This document shows positions 1-9,604 of a DNA stretch of 64,000 bases, one piece after another; position 1 is the first letter of the stretch, and every line of letters begins with the position of its first letter. Under the pieces are notes generated by a model that had not been told where the DNA came from, made no database searches, and saw only the letters and a program-made list of their open reading frames with translations. The stretch comes from Pseudomonas bananamidigenes (GTDB taxonomy: Bacteria > Pseudomonadota > Gammaproteobacteria > Pseudomonadales > Pseudomonadaceae). The position numbers were made by a program, and so were the translations under genes. The stretch covers positions 1 to 64,000 of the forward strand of contig NZ_LRUN01000034.1 of the NCBI RefSeq assembly GCF_001679645.1, in the 5' to 3' direction.

Positions 1-97
1 CGTGGGAATGCAGCCCGGGACGCTCCGCGTCCCAAGAGCGGACGCAGAGCATCCAAGAAGGCGTTACCGCGCAGAGCGTGGGAACGATCAACGTGGC
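1..97. repeat. Intergenic repeat, left copy (possibly cut by the window edge)
   Basis: GC-rich palindromic sequence closely similar to the element at 52148-52257. Both carry CGTGGGAATG near the left, GACGCTCCGCGTCC inside, and GAGCGTGGGAACGATC at the right end. The left terminal inverted repeat is missing here because the window starts inside the element. It lies just beyond the terminator of acsA. No coding potential is evident. Confidence 0.7.
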
Positions 98-108
98 GTG
101 ATCGAAAA

Positions 109-147
109 CAAAAAGCCCCGCCCGGCGCGATGCCGGGCGGGGCTTTT
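109..147 (-). terminator. Rho-independent terminator of acsA
   Basis: A perfect 12-bp stem (115-126 with 132-143, GCCCCGCCCGGC) has a 5-nt loop. Reading on the minus strand it is followed by TTTTTGTTTT, as expected for termination of acsA, which ends at 167. The plus-strand side also has four T residues, so it may act in both directions. Confidence 0.9.
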
Positions 148-166
148 CAGCCTTCAGACCCTTCGC

Positions 167-2122
<1,956 letters not shown>

Positions 2123-2180
2123 CTTTCCTACCTCGGTGTAATAGTTGTTTTTGTATGACCCTGTTGTAGCCGGGGCGTCC

Positions 2181-2209
2181 GTATAGAACCATTCGACGAT
2201 GGTAGTAAC
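2181..2209 (-). promoter_or_regulatory. Candidate acsA promoter with internal palindrome
   Basis: On the minus strand, CTATAC (2181-2186) could be a -10 about 50 nt before the acsA start, with no convincing -35. Between them lies the interrupted palindrome ACCAT-N6-ATGGT (2188-2203). This suggests activator-dependent transcription, but the binding protein is unknown and the assignment rests on position alone. Confidence 0.3.
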
Positions 2210-2458
2210 AAGCCCCTACAGGTCGTGGCGATAATCCCGATGCTTCCCCTTGAGCACCCCGCAAGCCTTGATTCCTGTGGCTCGGCGGCGATTGTTACCA
2301 AATCTGCCAAAGGTGTTTATCAAAACCGCATCTGTTTACCCCCACCCCGCCTCCCTAAAATCTGCCTCGCCGACAAGGCAAAGTGATTAACAAGGTTACA
2401 GCCCCCACGAAGGCCGTTAATCCAGCTCCGAAGTAACAAACCAAACGATGAAGTTCCA

Positions 2459-2483
2459 CACGCAACCCCAAAAAGGTTGCGTG
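2459..2483 (+). promoter_or_regulatory. Perfect hairpin in the leader of the DUF2790 gene
   Basis: CACGCAACC (2459-2467) pairs exactly with GGTTGCGTG (2475-2483) across a 7-nt A-rich loop. It sits about 33 nt upstream of the start codon and 16 nt before the AAGAAGG ribosome site. There is no T-run after it, so it is not a typical terminator. It may be an RNA structure or an operator. Confidence 0.45.
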
Positions 2484-2515
2484 ACCCCACTCGACCTCAA
2501 GAAGGTAAATTTCAA

Positions 2516-2776
2516 ATGAAAGCTTTATTGGTTCTGGCCCTCAGCAGTCTGTGCGCAACCGCCATGGCAGACGAGGTCCCGACTGATGTCGCACAGCAAC
2601 AACCGGCCATCGAGGAATACACTTACTCCACTCACCTGGACATCGCCAAAGTTGTATCGATGAGCGAAGTTCCGAATGTCTGCGAAGTGGTACCGATGAA
2701 AATGGAGTACGACGACTCCACCGGCCAGCGCCACATCCTGCGTTACAGCATCATGGGCAACGGCTGCACCAATTGA
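2516..2776 (+). CDS. DUF2790 family small secreted protein
   Basis: An 86-residue protein of the Pseudomonas-restricted DUF2790 type, function unknown. An N-terminal signal peptide (hydrophobic residues 2-16, likely cut after AMA near residue 18) sends it to the periplasm. The mature part has the family pattern of a Tyr-rich segment, an LDIAKV stretch and two cysteines (in NVCEVV and GNGC) that could form a disulfide. The ATG at 2516 follows AAGAAGG with about 10-nt spacing. An in-frame upstream ATG at 2477 would put 13 charged residues before the signal peptide and lies inside a hairpin, so it is rejected. The gene stands alone between acsA and nrdB. Confidence 0.85.
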   Translation: MKALLVLALSSLCATAMADEVPTDVAQQQPAIEEYTYSTHLDIAKVVSMSEVPNVCEVVPMKMEYDDSTGQRHILRYSIMGNGCTN

Positions 2777-2886
2777 TGGTTTGAGACTGCACCGGATCGG
2801 ACCGCTCGGCGCAACATCGAGGGTCGATTCCAGCCCGGCTTCGGTCGGGCTCAGTTGTGTCTGGAGCTGCAAAAAGCTCTTGCAAA

Positions 2887-2902
2887 ACACAACATGTAGT
2901 GA
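2887..2902 (+). promoter_or_regulatory. Candidate NrdR box upstream of nrdB
   Basis: ACACAACATGTAGTGA agrees at 13 of 16 positions with the NrdR consensus acaCwAtATaTwGtgt as I remember it. NrdR represses ribonucleotide reductase genes. Genuine sites normally occur in pairs about 31 bp apart and near the promoter. I cannot find a second copy, and this one lies about 170 bp upstream of the best -10, so support is weak. Confidence 0.3.
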
Positions 2903-3070
2903 AAACGGTGTTTTTTTGTTCGTTTTTTGAGCAAATCCACAATTGCGAGATTTTTTCGAAAAAAATTCTATCCCCGGCAAAGCCCTGTAAACCCTCGCTC
3001 TCGTCGAAAAACCAGCCTCCCCGACCGCGCCATGCGCGGATTCGCCTCAGCACAGCCGTGTTTTTTTCCC

Positions 3071-3076
3071 TATAAT
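3071..3076 (+). promoter_or_regulatory. Candidate nrdB promoter (-10)
   Basis: A perfect TATAAT follows a run of T residues. The -35 region (about 3048-3053) is poor, which would fit control by an activator. Transcription would start near 3083 and give a leader of roughly 235 nt before nrdB. Confidence 0.5.
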
Positions 3077-3242
3077 GCCGCCCCATCGGGTCAGCAATAT
3101 TCCCTTACAGGGATCAAAGCCATTCTGAAGCCCCGCAGCAGCGTCAACGCTGACTCGCGCCCGTCAGAGGCTCTCGGAAACCCGAAAAAAATTTTCTGTT
3201 TATTGCCTGCGTAGCACCGCTGCAAAAAACGACATCCAACGC

Positions 3243-3297
3243 GGCCTGTACGGCCGTGTGAAAAACCAACCCATCAGTTTTCACACGGGCACAGGCC
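3243..3297 (+). promoter_or_regulatory. Long stem-loop in the nrdB leader, next to the ribosome site
   Basis: An outer 7-bp stem (GGCCTGT 3243-3249 with ACAGGCC 3291-3297) encloses an inner 10-bp stem (CGTGTGAAAA 3255-3264 with TTTTCACACG 3278-3287) and a 13-nt apical loop. It ends 8 nt before the nrdB AGGAG site (3305-3309). It has no T-run, so a translational or stability role is more likely than termination. Confidence 0.6.
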
Positions 3298-3319
3298 CTC
3301 ACGCAGGAGACGACACGTC

Positions 3320-4570
3320 ATGCTGAGCTGGGACGAATTCGACAAAGAAGACAGTGAAGAAGCAGTAGTGAAAGGCGCCAACGCCGGCCGCGCCGCCGAA
3401 GCCACCATGGACCGCCTCGACAGCGCCGGCGGTGCCGCCGCCCTCGAAGCCCGCGCCGTGACCGCCAACGACTCGGCTGCCGTTGCCCGCGCCAAGGCTG
3501 CACTGGATTCGCTCGACGTCGCCGAAGGCCTCGCCGAACTCGAAGGCTCCGCCGCCCGTGTCGCCGTTGACGAAAAGCGCATGATCAACTGCCGCGCCGA
3601 CCTCAACCAGCTCGTGCCATTCAAGTACGACTGGGCCTGGCAGAAATACCTGGACGGCTGCGCAAACCACTGGATGCCGCAAGAAGTCAACATGACCGCC
3701 GACATCGCCCTCTGGAAAAACCCGGAAGGCCTGACCGACGACGAGCGCCGCATCGTGATGCGCAACCTCGGCTTCTTCTCCACCGCCGACTCCCTGGTGG
3801 CCAACAACCTGGCCCTGGCCGTGTACCGCCTGATCACCAACCCGGAATGCCGCCAGTACATCCTGCGCCAGGCCTTCGAAGAAGCGATCCACACCCACGC
3901 CTACCAGTACTGCATCGAATCGCTGGGCATGGATGAAGGCGAGATCTTCAACATGTACCACGAGATCCCGTCGGTCGCGAAAAAAGCCGCCTGGGGCCTG
4001 AAATACACCCGCGCCATCTCCGACCCGGAATTCAACACCGGCACCGTCGAAACCGACAAGGAACTGCTGCGCAACCTGATCGCCTACTACTGCGTACTGG
4101 AAGGCATCTTCTTCTACTGCGGCTTCACCCAGATCCTCTCCATGGGCCGCCGCAACAAAATGACCGGCGTCGCCGAGCAGTTCCAGTACATCCTGCGCGA
4201 CGAATCCATGCACCTGAACTTCGGCATCGACGTGATCAACCAGATCAAAATCGAAAACCCGCACCTGTGGGACGCGGAAATGAAGGAAGAAGCCTCGCAA
4301 ATGATCCTGCAAGGTACCCAACTGGAAATCGAATACGCCCGCGACACCATGCCTCGCGGCGTATTGGGCATGAACGCCGCGATGATGGAGGACTACCTGA
4401 AGTTCATCGCCAACCGTCGTCTGTCGCAGATCGGCCTCAAAGAAGAATATCCAGGTACGACCAACCCGTTCCCTTGGATGAGCGAAATCATGGACTTGAA
4501 GAAAGAGAAGAATTTCTTTGAGACGAGAGTGATCGAATACCAGACTGGTGGTGCTCTGAGCTGGGATTAA
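3320..4570 (+). CDS. nrdB: Class Ia ribonucleotide reductase, beta subunit (R2)
   Basis: Provides the diiron-tyrosyl radical for reduction of ribonucleoside diphosphates by the NrdA/NrdB complex in the cytoplasm. The iron ligands are visible: D157, E188 and H191 (in [11 protein letters not shown]), E261, E295 and H298 (in RDESMH). Y195, four residues after H191, is at the radical-tyrosine position. The 416-residue length includes an alanine-rich N-terminal extension of about 90 residues, absent from the E. coli enzyme, which looks internally duplicated. The AGGAG site at 3305-3309 supports the start. The partner nrdA is not found in this window, so the subunit is encoded apart from its usual operon mate or nrdA lies well outside. 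Confidence 0.97.
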   Translation: MLSWDEFDKEDSEEAVVKGANAGRAAEATMDRLDSAGGAAALEARAVTANDSAAVARAKAALDSLDVAEGLAELEGSAARVAVDEKRMINCRADLNQLVPFKYDWAWQKYLDGCANHWMPQEVNMTADIALWKNPEGLTDDERRIVMRNLGFFSTADSLVANNLALAVYRLITNPECRQYILRQAFEEAIHTHAYQYCIESLGMDEGEIFNMYHEIPSVAKKAAWGLKYTRAISDPEFNTGTVETDKELLRNLIAYYCVLEGIFFYCGFTQILSMGRRNKMTGVAEQFQYILRDESMHLNFGIDVINQIKIENPHLWDAEMKEEASQMILQGTQLEIEYARDTMPRGVLGMNAAMMEDYLKFIANRRLSQIGLKEEYPGTTNPFPWMSEIMDLKKEKNFFETRVIEYQTGGALSWD

Positions 4571-4630
4571 TCGTCTCGCTCGCCATGGTTTGACGATTGC
4601 TGCTTGAGTCGTCGAATTGAGAAAGCAAAA

Positions 4631-4655
4631 AGCCCCGATTTTATCGGGGCTTTTT
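4631..4655 (+). terminator. Rho-independent terminator of nrdB
   Basis: GCCCCGAT (4632-4639) pairs with ATCGGGGC (4643-4650) over a 3-nt loop and is followed by TTTTT. A-rich sequence on the left would let it also work on the minus strand. Confidence 0.9.
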
Positions 4656-4916
4656 ATGGGCGGCTGTTTGTACTTTTCCGTACCTACGTTACAGCGCTCA
4701 ATCTCCTACAGCACTTACAGCTGCTTCGCATTGAAGCCAAATGCAGGCACCTCTAAGCTCAATTGCAGGTGCCTAAGAAACACCCAACGTAAAAAGCTTG
4801 GTCAGTCACACAGACGCGTACGCCGTCGGTGGAGCTGCCTCGCTCGTTGGAATTTCTTAAGTCCACTCTACGTTGGGGTCAGGCCCTCCAAAAATCTAAA
4901 CGTAGAGGTAATGGAT
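4656..4916. other. AT-richer gap between nrdB and the Bro-N gene
   Basis: No gene is supported here. The base composition drops relative to the flanking core genes. One feature stands out: an inverted repeat AGGCACCT (4745-4752) / AGGTGCCT (4767-4774) with a 14-nt centre, which may be an operator or a remnant of a mobile element boundary. No integrase site or tRNA is visible. Confidence 0.4.
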
Positions 4917-5447
4917 ATGCCCAATCCTTTTTCTGTAACAGTCTTCACTCGTCACAACCTCGCACTACACGCCCTTCTGCTCGAAAACCAACCGTGGTTC
5001 TGTGCTCGCGATGTCGGCCGCTTGATGGGTTTCCATCTGTGCGAACGCATGGTCAACAAACTAGATAAGGATCAACGTCGCGATTTGTGGATTGAGTATT
5101 TTCGGCAACCTGAAAAGCAACTGATGCTCAGCGAGTCAGGTGTGTATGCGCTGCTGGTGTACCACTACGTTCCGGGGAACCGGTTGTTGCGAGAGTGGTT
5201 GACTCAGCAAGTTGTGCCGGCCCTACGCGACGCAGAACACTTGGGAGATTCAGAACGACCGACGTTGAGTTTGTTGGATTGGCCGGAGATGTCGTTGAGT
5301 TTGCTGCATTGGCAGGATGAAGGATGGATTCGGCTACGGGATATGCCTTATCTGCTGAGTGATCAGACGCATCGGCAGAGACCGGGGAAGCCCTGGTGGC
5401 GAAAGGTTGCCCAGGTGTTTCAGTCTTCGGGACATTCCATGGGCTAG
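4917..5447 (+). CDS. Bro-N (phage antirepressor-like) domain protein
   Basis: A 176-residue protein whose first about 100 residues match the Bro-N pattern: an opening beta strand and helix (FTRHNLALHALLLENQPWF), the CARDVGRLMGF motif, then LMLSESGVYALLVYH. Bro-N domains occur in phage and virus antirepressors and bind DNA. The C-terminal about 70 residues are not recognised. Two in-frame ATGs lie at 4911 and 4917. The second is preferred because AGAGG at 4904-4908 is about 8 nt away. The region is AT-richer than its neighbours and is followed by an HNH nuclease, which suggests acquisition by transfer. No other phage gene is present. Confidence 0.75.
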   Translation: MPNPFSVTVFTRHNLALHALLLENQPWFCARDVGRLMGFHLCERMVNKLDKDQRRDLWIEYFRQPEKQLMLSESGVYALLVYHYVPGNRLLREWLTQQVVPALRDAEHLGDSERPTLSLLDWPEMSLSLLHWQDEGWIRLRDMPYLLSDQTHRQRPGKPWWRKVAQVFQSSGHSMG

Positions 5448-5533
5448 TAATGGCGGTTGTAGGACTTTGCGAGATCCGTCGTTATTTTATGCAGGAATTT
5501 TCGTAGACATAGGTGATGGCCACTCAGTATCGT

Positions 5534-5554
5534 CCGAGGGTTTTCAACCCTCGG
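5534..5554 (+). promoter_or_regulatory. Perfect hairpin just before the HNH nuclease start
   Basis: CCGAGGGTT (5534-5542) pairs with AACCCTCGG (5546-5554) over a 3-nt loop, ending 7 nt before the ATG at 5562. The only purine-rich ribosome-like sequence (GAGGG) is inside the stem. There is no T-run. It may limit translation of the nuclease or end the Bro-N transcript. Confidence 0.5.
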
Positions 5555-5561
5555 CGATTGT

Positions 5562-6275
5562 ATGGACACGGAAAAAAGTAATAGCGATTGGAGTGACGTA
5601 GAGATTCAGGCAGCGGTCGATGCCTACCTCAAAATGCTGGCACGCGAGCAGAGCGGCCAGAAATTCGTCAAAACTGAGGAAAATCGCATTCTGCGTGAAG
5701 GCCCACTCGCCGGTCGGACGAAGGGTTCTGTCGAATTTCGGATGCAGAACATTTCTACCGTGTTAGCAGAGCTGGGTCGAGAGCGTATTGAAGGCTACAA
5801 ACCTGCCAAGAATGTTGGTGCGAATGTAGCGCGTAGCATCCGTAAGGCACTTGATGCATCCATTGTTCTGACGTTTGAAGACTCCAATCCAACTGCTGAC
5901 GAAGCGTTACTGGAACAACGCGCAGACAAATTTGAGCGAACACAATTTGATTACGTCCCCAAAGGGATTAAGACACCTCTCCAAACGACGTCCACTAGAA
6001 AGGTTTACTTTCGTGATCCCGAATTGAGGGGCTGGGTTCGCCAGGAAGCCAATGGGAAGTGCGAAGGCTGTGGCGAAGAAGCACCATTTAAGAAAAATGG
6101 AAAACCGTTTCTTGAAGTTCATCACGTAAAGCATATGTCGCAAGAAGGATCGGACCAGCCTTCGAATGTCGTGGCGCTGTGTCCCAACTGTCACCAACGT
6201 TGCCACCATTCGGACGACAGAGAGGCTTTCACTGCTTGGCTGTATGACAACGTCGGAAGACTCGAAAGGGAATAA
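5562..6275 (+). CDS. HNH endonuclease, McrA-like
   Basis: A 237-residue protein with a C-terminal HNH zinc-finger nuclease. C167/C170 and C207/C210 form the zinc knuckles, and H187-H188, N202 and H211 give the HNH signature. The N-terminal about 90 residues (WSDVEIQAAVDAYLKML, then EGPLAGRTKGSVEFRMQNIS) resemble a domain I recall from McrA-like, modification-dependent restriction enzymes. A role in cutting modified foreign DNA is therefore plausible but inferred. No methyltransferase gene is adjacent, which fits type IV restriction. The ATG at 5562 has no free ribosome site, only a hairpin. AT-rich codon use compared with core genes points to horizontal acquisition. Confidence 0.85.
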   Translation: MDTEKSNSDWSDVEIQAAVDAYLKMLAREQSGQKFVKTEENRILREGPLAGRTKGSVEFRMQNISTVLAELGRERIEGYKPAKNVGANVARSIRKALDASIVLTFEDSNPTADEALLEQRADKFERTQFDYVPKGIKTPLQTTSTRKVYFRDPELRGWVRQEANGKCEGCGEEAPFKKNGKPFLEVHHVKHMSQEGSDQPSNVVALCPNCHQRCHHSDDREAFTAWLYDNVGRLERE

Positions 6276-6310
6276 TCGCGGTTTATCTGACAAATCGCGT
6301 TTGCTGATTT

Positions 6311-6331
6311 CTGGGCTGTTCCTCAGCCCAG
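6311..6331 (+). terminator. Possible terminator hairpin after the HNH gene
   Basis: CTGGGCTG (6311-6318) pairs with CAGCCCAG (6324-6331) over a 5-nt loop, 35 bp after the HNH stop codon. There is no T-run, so it would be a weak or Rho-assisted terminator. Confidence 0.3.
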
Positions 6332-6443
6332 CGGGAGCAGGCTCACTCACACAGAATTTGCATCATCCCGAAAACAATCAGTGCAACCCACCCCACCACC
6401 CGCTATTAATACCCCTCCCCCACTCAAGGACCCGAGCCCCACC

Positions 6444-7430
6444 ATGAAATTCGACCTCGCCTACTGCCTCAGCCTCGACGACAAGTTGTCGATCTATGAC
6501 GTTCGCGATCTCAATTTCGATGAGACGGTGGCGTTCGATTCTGCGGAGGAGCATTTCCAGTGCCCCAACGATGCCTGTCGTGCGGCGTTCGATGCGTCCA
6601 ACGAGTTGGGGACGTTCAACGCCAAGAACGTGAATTACGTGCGCACGCCGCATTTCAAGAATCTGCCCGGTACGCAGCATGTGGCGGGTTGTCCATATGT
6701 GAGCGTGAAGACGTCGGCGTCGGGGGTTGAGGCGGCGGATGGGGAAGCGGATGACGGTCGGGAGGAGCATTTCCCGTCGGAGTTGTTGCTGACGCGCCGT
6801 GAGTATGTGCGCAAGCCTGCTGCGCCAGCGGGGGCGGCGGATGTGTTGCGGGATGATCCGGTGCGGGTGGCGACTACCGCCTCAAAAGAGTCGTCGAGTC
6901 GGGAGACGGCGCCGGACAAGACCAGTGTCTTCGCTCACCCCGTGGAGTGTTTTGTATCGAACTTCGCGGACAAGGACTTGCTCAAGCGCATGCCGTTGAA
7001 GATTGGCGAGCATACGGCGCCGTACAGTTCGTTCTTCAAGAAAATCGAGTACCTGACGGACAACAAGGGGCTGATTTACTGGGGCCGGATCAAGAAAATC
7101 GAGGACTTCCACAGCGCCAGTTTCCGGATCGATTTCGAGGACAAGGTCTGGTTCAAGAAGCCGGATGACAGCAAGAAAAAACCTTATCCGGTCAGTGTCT
7201 ATCTCAACAAAAAGCTGATCGACAACTACCGCAAGCGCAAGGCGTTTCTGGAAGAGATCAAGCACGCGATCGACAGCGACAAGGCGTTGTTCTGCTTCTT
7301 TTATGGCGTGACGCCGGAGTTGAAACAGGTGCCGGGCAAGAAGAACCCCGAAAAGCCTTTCGAGGTCTTCAATGCCAATATCGAGAACCTGGATCACTTC
7401 ATCATTCGTGAAGCGCCGGGTCTGGCGTGA
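6444..7430 (+). CDS. Hypothetical protein with putative N-terminal zinc-binding cluster
   Basis: A 328-residue soluble protein that I do not recognise. Near the N-terminus C40 and C45 (FQCPNDACRAAF) and H79 and C83 (QHVAGCPY) are spaced like a zinc site, reminiscent of the N-terminal finger of CoiA-like proteins. Residues about 95-170 are low-complexity and probably a linker. The C-terminal half is lysine-rich and contains a mixed hydrophobic segment (ALFCFFYGVTPEL). The start at 6444 is chosen because AAGGA precedes it and the in-frame upstream extension is proline-rich filler. It follows the Bro-N/HNH patch and is convergent, 3 bp apart, with the next gene. Base composition is closer to core genes than the HNH gene is. 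Confidence 0.7.
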   Translation: MKFDLAYCLSLDDKLSIYDVRDLNFDETVAFDSAEEHFQCPNDACRAAFDASNELGTFNAKNVNYVRTPHFKNLPGTQHVAGCPYVSVKTSASGVEAADGEADDGREEHFPSELLLTRREYVRKPAAPAGAADVLRDDPVRVATTASKESSSRETAPDKTSVFAHPVECFVSNFADKDLLKRMPLKIGEHTAPYSSFFKKIEYLTDNKGLIYWGRIKKIEDFHSASFRIDFEDKVWFKKPDDSKKKPYPVSVYLNKKLIDNYRKRKAFLEEIKHAIDSDKALFCFFYGVTPELKQVPGKKNPEKPFEVFNANIENLDHFIIREAPGLA

Positions 7431-7433
7431 GAG

Positions 7434-8588
7434 TCAGCCCTGGGGCAGTTGCAGTTTGACGGCGCCGGGGTGTTGTTTGATGACTGAGTACGGCAGAACA
7501 CTCCAGTCGACGAATCCGCACACGGCCGCGACATGCGGATACGACGAATCAAATTTGATGCCCTGCTCCATGAAGTACCACCCCGGGAATTGCCAAGGAT
7601 CGTTCTCGTCGTAGTGACAGTCGTTATCGCCCTCTGCCGTGACTGTCATTTGCCGGGGATACAGTTTCAGCAACTGTGCGACCAGCCAGGGTGCCAACTC
7701 TGTAGTCCGGTATTTCGACCAGGCATCAAAAGAACCGGGAGCCCCCGCATTGAAATCATCGTGTTGTTCATAGTGCAGCGGCTGACCTTGCCCTACCCAC
7801 AAGACGTCCTCGAGCGTCAGTGTCTGACCGGTTGTGGCATCGAAGTTGAGCGCGTCATTGCTTTGGTCCGGGTAGGCGCCGCCACAGTAATAATCCGTTG
7901 AAATCCGCACACTCATTACCGATGGCGTCATCCACAGAGGTTGGCTGGATTGAGAGTAATCACCCGAGCAACTGAAATACGCCATCACCTCTCCCCACAA
8001 TCGGCCCATCAATTGTTGGTTGATGCGTTGAAGCACTTGCGGGGAATAACCGGACACCACTTCAAAAAGCGAAGCTTGTGATTTGGGCTCGCTCCACCAT
8101 TGCAGTGTGTAGCCCATGAAAGTTTCGGTTTTGCCCTTTTGCAGTTTCATTCCTTGCAGCCGTAAATACTCATAAGGGGCCTTCTCACGCAGGCTGACGA
8201 TATAGGGCAATGAGTCGGCGGGGGCTTGCGGAATCATTGCGGGCTGCAATTCAACCTTGAGGGTTTTCCCCGCTGGATTACTCCACTCACCGGACCAATT
8301 GCTCCCGATCGCGTGTAAACGAAGCGTTGGACGGGAGTCCCCGTCCATCATCGAACCTTCGCTGAGTTCGAGCGTGTCCCCATCCCTGGAACCTTCGAGC
8401 TCCAGATCCTTGCGGTACTTCTGGTAAAAGTAACGCCCCTCTCCCGTTCGGGTATTCATCTCCAGAACGATCGCCGTCTTGCCCAACGTTCCTGTGTAGA
8501 CCTGCGTAGCGTTTTCCGCCCATGCCAAGGGATGGAAGAAAACGGCGAGTACCAAAATGCCGGAAAGGCGCAACAATCCGTGAAACAT
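7434..8588 (-). CDS. Periplasmic protein with RsiV/DUF3298-like C-terminus
   Basis: A 384-residue protein with a clear signal peptide (MFHGLLRLSGILVLAVFF, cleavage probably after LAWA near residue 24), so secreted to the periplasm. The C-terminal half contains YYCGGAYPD followed by NFDATTGQTLTLEDVL, which matches the GGAHPN...F...TG..L.L pattern of DUF3298/RsiV-type domains. Four or more cysteines suggest disulfides. Function is unknown. It is not next to a sigma-factor gene, so an anti-sigma role is not indicated. The start at 8588 has AAGGAAGAATTG upstream. The reading frame stays open far beyond, into the next gene, but that extension lacks its own initiation signals. Confidence 0.75.
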   Translation of the reverse strand: MFHGLLRLSGILVLAVFFHPLAWAENATQVYTGTLGKTAIVLEMNTRTGEGRYFYQKYRKDLELEGSRDGDTLELSEGSMMDGDSRPTLRLHAIGSNWSGEWSNPAGKTLKVELQPAMIPQAPADSLPYIVSLREKAPYEYLRLQGMKLQKGKTETFMGYTLQWWSEPKSQASLFEVVSGYSPQVLQRINQQLMGRLWGEVMAYFSCSGDYSQSSQPLWMTPSVMSVRISTDYYCGGAYPDQSNDALNFDATTGQTLTLEDVLWVGQGQPLHYEQHDDFNAGAPGSFDAWSKYRTTELAPWLVAQLLKLYPRQMTVTAEGDNDCHYDENDPWQFPGWYFMEQGIKFDSSYPHVAAVCGFVDWSVLPYSVIKQHPGAVKLQLPQG

Positions 8589-8677
8589 CAATTCTTCCTT
8601 GAGCAAGCGGACAAGTGCCGCAAAAAGTGACCGCAGATTATGTCGATGTTGTGACGGGGAATCGAGCTTCGTCCGGA

Positions 8678-9493
8678 TCAACTCGCGCACATGCTGAACA
8701 TCACAATCACCAGCAACCCGATATACACCCAAGCATGCACCCGATCCGGTATCCGCCCGATCCACGGCGTGGCCAGTCGAATTCCCAGCATCGAGCCCAG
8801 CGTCAGCACTGCAAATGCCAGCAGATCCACATATCCGATAAACCATGGCCCGAGCTCTGTCTCGCTGAACCGCGCCATCAGCATGTAGGTCAGCGTGCCC
8901 GCCAGTGCCACCGGTACGCTCAATGGATTGGCCATGGAAGTCGCCTGAGACATGCTCAACCCGCAACGGCGCAGCAATGGCACGGTCATGACGCTTCCTC
9001 CTACGCCGAGGAAGGTCGCGATGGCGCCAATGCCTACACCACTGCCGGACGTTTCCAGTGTTCCCAATCGCCGAGGGATGACACCTTCGGACTGCGTAAG
9101 AAATCCCTTTCGCAGCAGACAGTCGACAATCGTCACGCCGAGGTAGGCGATGAAGGCATAGCGAATGACTTCGCCGCTGACCCACACCGCGGCGATTGCA
9201 CCGACGACCGCGCCCAACCCAATGAACCCGCCCAAGGGCCATAGGTAATCCCGGATCAGGTTGCCGGCGCGGCGGTGTTTGTCGGTGGCGACCAGGGCGT
9301 TGACGATCATCACGCAGGTCGAGGTGGCGACGGCGATGTGCATGGCGGATTGGCTGATCGGGTCGTCGGCGCCGTGGCTGGCGGTGAGCATGCGGTACAG
9401 CAGCGGTACGACGACGAAGCCGCCGCCGAATCCGAAGAGTACGGCGGTGACGCCGGTCAGGCAGCCGAAGAGTGTCAGCAGTAGGTAGAACAT
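8678..9493 (-). CDS. TauE/SafE family sulfite/organosulfur exporter-like permease
   Basis: A 271-residue inner-membrane protein with about eight hydrophobic segments. It carries the family's glycine-rich repeat motifs in two halves (GFGGGFVVVPLL near residue 20 and GVGGSVMTVPLLRR near 165), as in TauE/SafE transporters that move sulfite, sulfoacetate or related anions. The substrate is not predictable. The start at 9493 (MFYLLL) begins the first membrane helix, and an upstream in-frame extension is hydrophilic and unlikely. It is divergent from the AraC-type regulator at 9605, which may control it. Confidence 0.85.
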   Translation of the reverse strand: MFYLLLTLFGCLTGVTAVLFGFGGGFVVVPLLYRMLTASHGADDPISQSAMHIAVATSTCVMIVNALVATDKHRRAGNLIRDYLWPLGGFIGLGAVVGAIAAVWVSGEVIRYAFIAYLGVTIVDCLLRKGFLTQSEGVIPRRLGTLETSGSGVGIGAIATFLGVGGSVMTVPLLRRCGLSMSQATSMANPLSVPVALAGTLTYMLMARFSETELGPWFIGYVDLLAFAVLTLGSMLGIRLATPWIGRIPDRVHAWVYIGLLVIVMFSMCAS

Positions 9494-9604
9494 GGTGCGT
9501 CGTCCATTGTTTGGAAGCCGGTCGACGATAGAGCCGCAGCGCTTGGCCCGCTTCAGCAAGTCCGCCAATAATGTTTGCGTTTACGCCAATCGCCGGAGCC
9601 GCTC

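Noticed and set aside
7434-9242. Long fused frame joining the RsiV-like gene with sequence under the TauE/SafE gene
   Set aside because: The upstream part is out of frame with the real permease gene, and the RsiV-like gene has its own signal peptide and ribosome site at 8588.
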